From Nannochloropsis salina CCMP1776 (Eukaryota; Sar; Eustigmatophyceae; Eustigmatales; Monodopsidaceae): a DNA stretch of 64,000 bases. Position 1 is the stretch's first letter. Each line of letters starts with the position of its first letter. Positions 42,202 to 51,327 of this stretch are shown in pieces. The DNA lies in contig SDOX01000019.1 of the NCBI GenBank assembly GCA_004565275.1, positions 616,340 to 680,339 of the forward strand, written 5' to 3'. A program made the translations under genes and the position numbers. Below the pieces are notes generated by a model. The model saw only the letters and a program-made list of their open reading frames with translations, did not search any database and was not told where the DNA came from.

Positions 42202-42870
42202 AGTTTTTTGGATGATGGATGTAGATACGCTGTACTTAGTACAATAAAGACGAAAGACAGCATGTTACGTGCGAAAGTGTGCGGGCGCAACAGGCAGTAC
42301 ACACTGAGAAATTATTATAACGTAGAGCGGAAGATAAAGCAGTAGCCAAATGTTTCCGAGAATAAGTTGGCGTGCCTACCATGTGTCAAAAGGAATGCTC
42401 TGGAAGCAGAACACTTGAAGTTGTAGGGACATAAAAATCAGCCCGCAGTGCATGCGATACATATTAAAAGGCAGAGGTCCTCTTCAATTTAGAACATTGC
42501 ATGTTGCACATCAAGCTAGATATCTTGAGGGCAGGTAGTAGCCATCAGGAACAAGACCCTTCACTCAGGGGAGGGATGTGCCTTTTTTTGTCTCCCCCTC
42601 AGGCTTGAAGCAGCCGGCCACGCACCCCTCAAGCCGAAGCGCGGAGAGCCACAACGGCTTGCACGGAGGTGGTCGGCCCCGCGCCTGTGTGACACACACT
42701 GAAGCTCAAATTTTTTAAACCACACGCAGCTAAATCGCGTGCTTGAGTGGTCCACGTGATTTTACATCCTGCACCTGGGTCCGCGTGGCCCTTTTTGGGC
42801 CTCCTTGGTCGCCCCTCGCCGAGCCGAAGACAGCGAGCAGCAAGCTTAGAGTCCAAGAGGACCTGTCGCC
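42202..42870. promoter_or_regulatory. Divergent promoter region, modular protein / KIFBP homologue
   Basis: 669 bp between opposing start codons. The minus-strand frame over 42559-43564 is a shadow of the KIFBP gene. Nothing else is recognisable. Confidence 0.35.
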
Positions 42871-45158
42871 ATGCCCCATTACACAGACTTTTTTGCACAA
42901 ATTGATGCTTTACTCGCTCGCGAGGACGACACGAAGACGCCCTACGCATCAAAGTATGAGGCCCGCAACCTTTTGCAGAAATTTTTGGATGAGAAATCTG
43001 CAGAAATGGACCCCTTAATACATGCACGCGTAGCCCACCGACTGGGAAAAATAGGTAAGAAGGGTGAAAATAAGGTACTTCCTCTGACGCGAGGTTAAAA
43101 TTCGTCCGCGCTACAAAAGGCGGAACCGAATCTATGAATGGAGGTCTAAAGTTTTTCCTCTTCTCAGGTCTGGACGTGGAAGAACCGAAGCAAGAGGTGA
43201 CAATGCATCTCAGCAAGGCTTGTGACATCTTCTTCCCCGGCCTATCGCTTTGGGTGGAGTCGCAGGTGGCAGACGCGCAGAGAAAGGACAAGGAGCGAAC
43301 GACAGAGGACATGGGGCCACCAGGAGGAATAGTGGCAGAGCCGAATCCGCCCTTGGCCATTAGTAACTTGGTTGGTACTAATGAGGGGCATGCCTTTCCT
43401 CGCTCTCCATCCGGTGCCGCGGCGGTTAAGGAGGTTGCATCTGCTACGTGTACAGACACCTCTGCGGCAGCTGAAGACGCCGTAGAGGACCTGAACTTGC
43501 TGGGGTTGTTGTGGAGCGACCGCGAGGAGATGGGAAGGGCGCGCCTGTACCTGCTGGCCGCCAAGGCCGCTTACCGCATGCTCGAGCCTTATTGTCCCTT
43601 TTCTGTAAACGCCGCTGCCACCTTTTCTGGAACCGCGGCACAGTCGAACGGTAGCGAGGAAGGCCCGATGAAGACCGTCGGCCGCGCGGCACCGGCAGCC
43701 CGCCGGCCTGAGGGCGCCGACAGGCGTAGCTTCCGGCGCCCGATCGACAGCCACCACACGCACACACTCTACTACCTGGCCCAGGTCTACGGGGCCTTGA
43801 GGAATGCGGACGCCTCGGCTTTATACTGCTACCAGACCTTGGCCCGCCAGCTGGAGTGGGAGTTGACGCTGGACGTGTGCGGGTGGGTGGGCAACTGCAT
43901 GAGCCTCGTCGACTACCTGCTGGGCGAGCAGGGGGACAAGGAGGCTGCCGCCAGGTGCTTGGAAGCGTGCGACGTGCTCTTGAGGAGAGAGGGGGAAGAG
44001 AGGGCGCGAGGCGAAGGGCCCGGGACGGCAAGGGAAGAGGCTCGGGCGCTCTCAGTCGCCGGCGTCCACAGAAAGTGGGCCGTTTTGCACGCCTCCATCC
44101 TGGAAGAGGCTGCTGCGCTGGCCTTGGGGGAGCTCGACAGAAAACAGGCCCGAAGGCCCGCGGCTTTCCTGGTCGGCTTCCCGCGCCTCTTCCCCTCCTC
44201 GTCGAGCCCGTCCTCCCCCCTCGCCCCCGACGCCTCCCCCGCAGGAACCACCTGCGCCCTACCCTCCCGCTTGCCTCTCCCTCCCTCCATCACGTCATTC
44301 GCCCAGGCACGACCCGTCTTCCTCCAAGCGCAGAAGCACCTGGCAGCCGCCCTGAGCTACTTCGTCCTGGATGGGCACGTGACGGAGCACGTGCACCTGT
44401 TGCGGGAGCAGAGCAAGGCCTACCGGGACCTGGCCGTCTTCGAATCGGACGACAAGCGTCGACAAGCCATGTTCCTTCGCCGCGCTGGGCTGTTGCAGCC
44501 GCTGCTGGATGACTTGAATCCTCGGGCGTACGCGGGGCTGCTGAAGGTGGTGTCTTTCGAGCTGGGGGAGGTGTACCTGACGCTTTTGGAGACGAAGACC
44601 GCGAGGGTGGAAGAGAAGCTGTCGCAGGCAGGACGGCGAGCGCGTGGCAATGAGGACGACAATCAGGCAGTGGAGGCGTACGAACCGAGCAAGGCCGAGG
44701 CGGAGAAATGTGACAAATACTGTCGGCTGGCGATCGCCGCCTTCGAGCACTTCGTCAGGCTGTACCACAAGCAATCTCCGCCGCCAGACGTCCGAGAAAC
44801 CTCTTCTCCCGGTCTCAAGGCATCTGGTGTCGAAAAGATAGCCTGGGATCTGCCCAGCAAAGAGGATTTTAAGCCAGTCTTCCGCGCGCACTTTCATTTG
44901 GCGCGGTTGTACGGTCGCATGCACGTGTTTGGGGGCCAGGGAGAGGAGGCCCACGAGGGTCGTGTGGCAGGAATGAAAAAGAGTCTGGCTACCTACGAGT
45001 GGTTGCGCGGCTTTGCCCGGGAGCATATCTGTAGGCTGTACGGAGCAAGTGCCGGTGAGAGGCATTTTGCCGAAGAATTGAAGATTTGCGACGACATGTC
45101 TGCGATGCTGCCCGAGAAGATCGCGCGGGAGCACTTCAAATACAGAACCTCCTCGTGA
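42871..45158 (+). CDS. KIFBP: KIF1-binding protein (KIFBP/KBP) homologue
   Basis: Two exons, 42871-43054 and 43168-45158, join in phase 1 (724 aa). KIFBP is a TPR-like helical solenoid that clamps kinesin motor domains and blocks microtubule binding. Matches: AHRLGKIGLDVEEPKQEVTM (spliced), AVEDLNLLGLLWSDREEMGR, ARLYLLAAKAAYRML, SHHTHTLYYLAQVYGALRNA, SALYCYQTLARQLEWEL, AARCLEACDVLLRR, VLDGHVTEHVHLLREQSKAY, DDKRRQAMFLRRAGLLQPLL, and PVFRAHFHLARLYGRM near the C-terminus. Algal insertions occur after residue 90 and around 430-470 (Ser/Pro-rich). Human KBP is 621 aa. It converges on the cap methyltransferase gene with only 75 bp between stops, so 3' UTRs must be short or overlap. Confidence 0.9.
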
Positions 45159-45233
45159 GTATCATTGCATCAGAGGCGAAAAGAAAAACGCAACCCGACT
45201 CCTTCTCATTTAAACGGTGCACTTTTCACATCT

Positions 45234-46724
45234 TCATTGTTCTTTCCTGTGTGATGTGTGCAGCTTGTCCAGACCCCATATTTGTCGGTAGCTGTCTACA
45301 TCGATCGCACTCTCTTCCTCTTCATGTGCGCTTCTCTCGCCCTCTCCTTCGCCCTCCTCCATTTCCAGCCTTGCATGGATGGCATAGCACGCTTCCACCT
45401 GCGAGCGCATGAGCTTGTCGTTCACTGCACGCAGCCAAGCAACAAATGGCGAGCCTCGGGCCAGGGCTTGTCGCATCGATGTTATCAACGCCTGCTTCCC
45501 CCCCTCTCCCCCGTCGACCGGTGTCCCGCAGGTTTGTCCAGCTGTTGCCAGGGCGAGCATTTCGTTCAGGAGGACCCTTGCTTGGCGCGTGCTAACCGCG
45601 CCCTCCTTGCTTTCCTCCTCGTCGAAACCGCGGAACCCCTGCCCTAGGAAATACCTCTCGGAGCTTGCTGGCCGGCTCATTACTGGCTTGACGACGGTAA
45701 CTCGCTCAAAGAGCAAAGCCAGAAGAGCGACGAGCTGAACCGTCCCTGGCAACGTCATGTCGAAAAACTTGCAAACAAAGCATCCTTTCGGTTGAAGCGT
45801 TTGGATCATCGCGGATGCCTCGCTTATCAAGAGGGGCAGCATGGCAGCCTCCTGATCAAACCGTCCCCTAGCCCCCGCAAAGCCTCCGTCCGCCACAACA
45901 ACGTCTACTCGCACCGCCATCGAGTCGGCAAGGAACTGAACATTGTCGGGCTGGCACAGGTCACCACTTCCATCAGACCCATAGACTAATTGAAGGGTTC
46001 TTGTCTGCTGTGATGCCAAAGCTGACATGCATTTGCGTCTTTTCGAAGGGAAAATGCCCGACTGATGATCCTCATTGGGGGTGCTGTCGAATGTTCTCGC
46101 ATATTTTTTGTTTTCGTCCACAATCCATTCACCCAATTTCCCCCTGTCCCATCCACATTTACAATCGCACAACGTCATTCCCCACCCGTATACCTCTTTG
46201 ACAAGATCTTGTCGTCTCAACAAGTACTCTGAGAAGCCTCCGGGCCCTCCGCAAAGGTCTAGAAATGTGAAGGTAGGGAGAGAGTCTTCGACATCCATGC
46301 CTTGTGAAACCAAGACTGGTTTTAGAGGAATTATTGCATCTATGTTGGCAAGTTTGAGGGCGGAGCGGTTGAGGAAGGGGTTCTGTGCTGCAGTGCCCAA
46401 CGGCTCGTACATGTTAGATGCCGACCGGGCGGCCGAGAAGCGAGCACGAGGCACTGCGTTGAAGGAGGAACGTAAGTCCATCAATTCACAAAACGAATTC
46501 CGATCATAAACGTCATTGTCCGCTCTGCTGGCTTGCGAAGGTTTTTTAGCGCCTATTCCTGGTGATGAAGGAGCTGCCAGGCGACTTGCACTTTCCAACA
46601 GCTTCGATATCCAAAGCGCCCCGGACCCGTCTATTCCAATTTCCGAAAAGTCCGACAAGGCAATAAAGTCAGAAGGCGTGAATGGGCAACGAAGTTGACA
46701 CACTGTGGGTTGCTTCGCATACAT
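45234..46724 (-). CDS. FtsJ-type mRNA cap 2'-O-methyltransferase (CMTR1-like)
   Basis: Intronless, 496 aa from ATG 46724. SAM-dependent enzyme methylating the ribose 2'-OH of the first transcribed nucleotide(s) next to the 5' cap. The K-D-K-E catalytic tetrad of RrmJ/FtsJ enzymes can be placed: NRSALKLANIDAI (Lys), VDVVVADGGFAGARG (Asp), GCFVCKFFDMTLPG (Lys), MSRPASSERYFLGQGF (Glu). The SAM loop is FLDLCGGPGGFSEYLLRR. The order and the R.A.KLAN motif fit eukaryotic CMTR1 better than tRNA or rRNA FtsJ enzymes. No G-patch or WW domain is visible, so it is shorter than human CMTR1 (835 aa). The tail is acidic. Confidence 0.88.
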   Translation of the reverse strand: MYAKQPTVCQLRCPFTPSDFIALSDFSEIGIDGSGALWISKLLESASRLAAPSSPGIGAKKPSQASRADNDVYDRNSFCELMDLRSSFNAVPRARFSAARSASNMYEPLGTAAQNPFLNRSALKLANIDAIIPLKPVLVSQGMDVEDSLPTFTFLDLCGGPGGFSEYLLRRQDLVKEVYGWGMTLCDCKCGWDRGKLGEWIVDENKKYARTFDSTPNEDHQSGIFPSKRRKCMSALASQQTRTLQLVYGSDGSGDLCQPDNVQFLADSMAVRVDVVVADGGFAGARGRFDQEAAMLPLLISEASAMIQTLQPKGCFVCKFFDMTLPGTVQLVALLALLFERVTVVKPVMSRPASSERYFLGQGFRGFDEEESKEGAVSTRQARVLLNEMLALATAGQTCGTPVDGGEGGKQALITSMRQALARGSPFVAWLRAVNDKLMRSQVEACYAIHARLEMEEGEGEGERSAHEEEESAIDVDSYRQIWGLDKLHTSHRKEQ

Positions 46725-47310
46725 GACCGTCGCATTGCGAAAGCGCCTAGGAAAAAGTTGGTGTGGTTGTCGTATCTTGTTTAGTGCGCCCTGGTGAGAA
46801 AGCACGCCCCTTAACTTCGCTTAATCTTGATTTTTCAAAATACCTGGTGTCTCTTTCAACGCGATAAAAACAAACATAAAGCTTTTGTATCACACTTGTC
46901 TTTTTTTACTGTATCACCAACCATCCTGGCCCATAAACATTTAACCTCCCCGCCACATACAGCTGGTAACATGGTATATCTTTCTTTGTGTTGTGCACGA
47001 TGAAGGGAGAACAAATGCTCATAATCCTCGGAAAAATAATGTTCTGGTACAGGTGCTTATTGTTGGTGTACAGGAGAGACTGTTTAAGACCTTGTTTCCG
47101 CACAATTAGTAAACTTCACGGCTCGTAAACTTGACCCACTTTTCTGCAAATCTGGATCATTTTCACACTGTTTATTCGTAAAAGTCATCAATTTTAAGTT
47201 GCACGTAATTCTTATAATGTGATCCTTTGAATTGCACAGCTTTGGCGACGTTGCCCCACAGAAATTTCCTCTCCTCTCTAAGTACCTGATACCTAGTGCG
47301 AAGATTACTG

Positions 47311-47760
47311 CTGACATCTAGTTCGAGCTAGTGAGTCTCCTTTTCTCGTTATATGTAGGTGACACTCGTACAAAACTTAAAAGGAATATTTCTCGAGGTT
47401 TATGCCCCTAAAATATAATTGTCATGCCGGGGGAGCATCGAATGCTCACTTCCTCTTACTCTATTTTATGATGTTTGGCTGGTCGAGCCTATACGAGACA
47501 TCTGACATCTAGTGCAAGGAACACAGCTAAGATATAGCTCTTGAGTCTCATTTCTCGTTTCATGAGTTCGAGTCCCACTAATACTGCCGTGAAGACCAGG
47601 CTGGAAGGTGGGATGTCGCTTCTTGACGCTTGCACAAACCTATAAGGAACACTCTCGAATTTTATGCCTTTTACATATAATTGTCATGCCAGGGGAATAT
47701 CTTATGCTCATCTCCTTCCATTCCATTTCTGACGTTTGGCTGGTCGAGAGTGCACGATGC
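47311..47760. repeat. Diverged direct repeat, two units
   Basis: Unit A (47311-47500) and unit B (47502-47760) both start ctgacatctagt and share, in order, tgagtctc..ttctcgtt, tataattgtcatgccaggg/ggggg, atgctca, and tttggctggtcgag. B has about 65 extra bases near its middle and the units differ at many sites, so the duplication is old. No coding capacity or terminal inverted repeats seen. Family unknown. Confidence 0.65.
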
Positions 47761-48020
47761 ATTTTAGAAATTTTCAAATTATCCATTTTTATACATCTAG
47801 GATCCCGTTCTTTAGCGACTTATGGTTCTATTTCCTAGAATTCTGTCCTCCCAAGCTGTCCCATCCAATTCGTTGCCCTTTCTAGATACTTCGTACGGCC
47901 CCAAGCAAGACGGGACGCGAGATGTTATCCATTCCACGCCTAAAATGACCAGCTACTGCCCTCGTGGGCACCCCGAGGCTCGATTTACCTCTCAACCCGC
48001 TCTATATTGGGTAGCCAACT

Positions 48021-48037
48021 GTTAGGGTTAGGGTTAG
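48021..48037 (+). repeat. Short telomere-like TTAGGG tract
   Basis: Reads gttagggttagggttag, about 2.7 units of the TTAGGG telomere repeat, some 340 bp outside the end of the PPR duplicate. It is too short to be a functional telomere and may be chance or a scar of repair. Confidence 0.5.
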
Positions 48038-48186
48038 CTAGAGGTGACCGCGGAGAGGGAAAAATATGCCCAGGCAGGGATGAGGAGCAGATGCACCTGA
48101 TCGAACCGACCTCAGAGTTTTTGAAAATTGGCGACGACAAATTGTCCATGTCTCGCGACCGTCCAGTTTCGTCCAACCTCCGACGG

Positions 48187-49848
48187 CTATTTCCACTTGT
48201 CCTCGACACGTCCTCCAGAAAGCTGAGCATCGGACCGTTCTGCAAATCGGGATCGAAGGCGGGCTCCCCGGATGAAGGAAGTTGGGACCAGCAATGCGAG
48301 CAAGGGGGGCATGGACGATGCGATACGGGAGGGCAAAAGTGCCTGAAAGAAAGAAAGCGATCCAGGGAGAGGCAACGATTCGCTGCTGTTACTGTTGAAA
48401 GGCGAGCCGCCCACGGTCATGCTGTGAAGCAAAGCTACGGCTCTCTCACGCGCCGAGACCTCGCAGAGTGCCCCGCCAAGGTCCGATTGGTCAGTACAGG
48501 ACGCCGCATTGTAGGCATACACCACAGCCTGCGACGTACTTTGGTCCACCAGGTAGCCCCGAGAACCCATCTCCTGAAGCAGCTCCACTGCCCTCGCCCA
48601 GTGCTTGACGGATCCACACACACAGGCGCGGACCGCCGCGTTGTAGGAGCTGGAGTCGGGAAGCAGGCCCTTCTCGCGCATGCAATCCAGCTTGCTCAAG
48701 ATTAGCTCCCACTGGGGTAGCCCACTCGTAGCAGACGCGCCCGTACTCACCAAAGCTTTCGCGCAGGCATCGATCACGGCCGAGTAGGAAGCCGAGGTGG
48801 GCGAAAGGCCCGGATGGCTGCAGTGGGCCCCCGTCGCGCCCCTGGCCCCTCCCCCGTCGCCCAGATACTCCATCTCCTGCAGCACCGTAGCTGCCAACTC
48901 CCAGTTCCCGTACTTAGAGCATGTCATGATCGCGTTGTTGTAGACGGCCTCCACCAGCGTCACATCCGGGTCGCGGCTGGTTTCTTGCAGGAGAATGATC
49001 AGGGCATCCCACTTGGCGGACTTGGCGCGGGCCTCCACGGCAGCATTGTAGCTGATCGCGTCCGGCTTGAGACCCTGCTTGACCATCTCCGAGAGCACAA
49101 AAAGAGCCTCGTTCCACCGCCCGGCCTCCGAGCAGGCTGTGACCGCCGAGTGGTAGCAGACCTCGTTAGGCACCAGGCCCACGTCCCGCATCTCCGCCAA
49201 GAGCGCCAACCCTCTGTCGTACTTGCCAGCCTTTCGACAGGCGTCGATGGCCGCGCCGTACGACACCACGTCGGGGCAGAGCCCCTGTACGGCCATCTCT
49301 CGGAGCAGGCGAATGGCATGGGCCCACTGGGCAGCCTTCCCACAGGCCGAAATGGCGGAGTTGTAGTTGAGTTCGTCAGGAGTCAGACCACCATCTCGCA
49401 TCTCCCGCAAGAGAGCCACCGCCTTCTCCCACTCCCCTGCTTTACCACAGGCCGAGATGGCCGAGTTATAGCACACCTCATTGGCGGCGACTCCGTCCTG
49501 CGCCATCTCGTTGAGAAGTTTGAGAGCCTCCTGCCACTGACCAAAGCTGCCCCGGTTACGCCCGCCTTCACTGCCGCCTTCCGCGAACAAGTAGCTCCGG
49601 TTGCTTATGCCGGCCGCAGGCGCGCTGCTGGGGCCCGAACCCAATGTGGAGGACAAGGTCGGAATCTGGATATCGAAGGCCGGGCGCGGTGGCTTGGCTG
49701 AAGCAAGCTTTGGGGGGTAGGAATCCCGCTGCTCGCGCGGCAGGGGCTCACGCGCCGTGGCTGCTATGGAGATAGCCCGCTCAAGCTGGCTTTGAGACCG
49801 AGTGAAGCCCCCAAACCTGGCGGCGGCCCTAGAGTTTGCCAATGCCAT
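48187..49848 (-). CDS. Chimeric PPR gene: inverted partial duplicate
   Basis: Open frame of 553 aa from ATG 49848. Residues about 60-490 (bases 49672-48375) are almost identical to the large PPR protein, with only a few changes seen (for example SALGS to STLGS, AAGMS to AAGIS, EACAK to EARAK, LDRMR to LDCMR, ALSEV to ALCEV). About 900 bases of the source, including low-complexity sequence and the first PPR motifs, are missing. The join GGRNRGSFGQWQEALKLLNE stays in frame. About nine or ten PPR motifs remain. The first ~58 residues (MALANSRAAARFGGFTRSQS) and last ~65 are unrelated to the source. Whether it is expressed is unknown. It may be a young chimeric gene or a pseudogene whose frame survives by recency. 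Confidence 0.6.
   Translation of the reverse strand: MALANSRAAARFGGFTRSQSQLERAISIAATAREPLPREQRDSYPPKLASAKPPRPAFDIQIPTLSSTLGSGPSSAPAAGISNRSYLFAEGGSEGGRNRGSFGQWQEALKLLNEMAQDGVAANEVCYNSAISACGKAGEWEKAVALLREMRDGGLTPDELNYNSAISACGKAAQWAHAIRLLREMAVQGLCPDVVSYGAAIDACRKAGKYDRGLALLAEMRDVGLVPNEVCYHSAVTACSEAGRWNEALFVLSEMVKQGLKPDAISYNAAVEARAKSAKWDALIILLQETSRDPDVTLVEAVYNNAIMTCSKYGNWELAATVLQEMEYLGDGGGARGATGAHCSHPGLSPTSASYSAVIDACAKALVSTGASATSGLPQWELILSKLDCMREKGLLPDSSSYNAAVRACVCGSVKHWARAVELLQEMGSRGYLVDQSTSQAVVYAYNAASCTDQSDLGGALCEVSARERAVALLHSMTVGGSPFNSNSSESLPLPGSLSFFQALLPSRIASSMPPLLALLVPTSFIRGARLRSRFAERSDAQLSGGRVEDKWK
48375..49672 (-). repeat. Duplicated PPR segment (copy)
   Basis: About 1.3 kb copy of the PPR gene at 13.7-15.9 kb, inverted, with a 900-base internal deletion. 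High identity implies recent origin. No target-site duplication or transposon end was recognised at either border. Confidence 0.9.
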
Positions 49849-50542
49849 CAACTGATAAGGACTTAAGTCGCTCCCTGGCTGGGGCTGCTGTACGCAGCGA
49901 GGAGACTGGCCCCGCAGGGACTCCGGCCCCTGGAGCCTGGGCAGACGGGAGAGCGCTCAGGGAGACCTGTGTGGCCTCTTCGTCCGAGTCCAGGGGCATG
50001 CCTGAGACGGCAGACCCCAGAGTCGAGGCCGTGGGATCGAAGGTCTGCGAGGGCGAGGAGAGCGGTGACACAGTACACGCGCTCTCGGTAAGGCGCGGGC
50101 CTATCTCTAACAACCAGCTTCTAGCTGGGACCGGAACTCCCATGATAAAGGCCGCCATGTCTTCCGGCGCTTCCCATGATGGGCTCTGCAGGCTGCGGGG
50201 TGACGAAGTTAGCAATGCGTCTTCCTCGGAAGTTTCTACCTCGCTTGTGGGGCAAAGTGAAACGGCAGAAGCGCTCAGTCTCAGGGACGGAGACAAGGGC
50301 GACACATGGCGGGCCACGTGATTTTTGAGGGCCCAGCACCTTAGGTCCCTTATCCGCTCGACTTGCATGACGATTCGACCTTGATTTCTGCGGCTACTTG
50401 TCACACTGGCCCCACTACCTTCGGAGGTTGTGCTTCCGTTCGAAAAGCTACGGCCAAACCGCGGCCTATCCTTGGCGTTTGCCTCGCTGCGATAGGAAGT
50501 GAGGCTTCCCGCACGGGGCAGGTATAGGAGTTCAGGCTCCAC
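49829..50542 (-). other. Ser-rich open frame upstream of the chimeric PPR gene
   Basis: A 237-codon open frame with no in-frame ATG until 50368 (MQVERIRDLRCWALKNHVAR). Composition is Ser/Thr/Pro-rich (SFSNGSTTSEGSGASVTSS), like the N-terminal regions of PPR proteins here. It overlaps the chimeric PPR frame in a different register, so joining them would need an intron or frameshift that I cannot locate. It may be the displaced 5' part of a disrupted gene. Confidence 0.3.
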
Positions 50543-51327
50543 GACAATGTTTTATGCCTCTCAAACGCAAGAGAAGCCCAGACGAACATGAGTCGCTTGC
50601 AAGATCTTGGGACGTTATCTCGTCCAACTTGCACTTTAAATGTAGTGTCCTCCTCTTTCGATGCTCGTACTCACAAATCTGAGCACCGAAAATGCTTGGA
50701 ACTGTGTTGTATGCGTGCGGGATTGTACTTATGCTATGTTCGCGTCTGTGCATTTAGGCTGGCAGGAACATACTGAGAAAAGCGGAACATAGAGTGACGC
50801 ACCCCTACGAAAGATCTTCTAAAACAGTAACCCGTTTGCCGCCTAGCATAGCAAATCAAAAGGTGCAAAGTACGCCTAGTGCTATACAATTTTTTATTTC
50901 ATAACTTGCCACGTTGGAACATATTTTGGACTCCACTATCCGGAAAAAGCCGACCCCTTTTTTTGATGGGTTTAGGAACACACACTACACAACCGAAATC
51001 TCGCTCGCATCATTTAAAGGGTGTTTCGGGACAAGTACCGCCTGACAATATCAGCAAATTAACGAAAGCTACGAAAGGGGCTCGCAATTGTTATCCGATG
51101 TGCGGTGAAATAGGCTGTATGGTCCTGCAATGCTCTATCGCAAGCGCGGCCGGGGCGACGATTCTGATCTAGTCCCATGTTCCACGTCGCCAAATTCCTG
51201 TTTGTTTTGTGGGTTTTCGCGACCTCGTTCACAATGGGCTCCAGCCCTGATATGACTACTCGGCCTTGCCATACTTGTAGGGATTGACGATTGATCTTTT
51301 GGGGATCCTGTCGTGCAAACGGTGGCG
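50543..51327. other. Gene-free interval
   Basis: 785 bp upstream of the TPR-TMEM33 gene, AT-rich around 50880-51080. No exon or repeat supported. Confidence 0.35.

Larger units (their letters stand above)
46725..48186. other. AT-rich gene-free interval with diverged repeats
   Basis: 1.46 kb without a supported gene. It holds a diverged tandem repeat at 47311-47760 and a telomere-like tract at 48021-48037, both listed separately. Confidence 0.5.

Noticed and set aside
42629-43564. 311-codon minus-strand frame
   Set aside because: Shadow of the KIFBP homologue with no domain similarity.
47560-47600. tRNA T-arm-like string gagttcgagtccc
   Set aside because: The bases flanking the loop do not pair as a T-stem and no cloverleaf could be drawn upstream. 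It lies in the diverged repeat.
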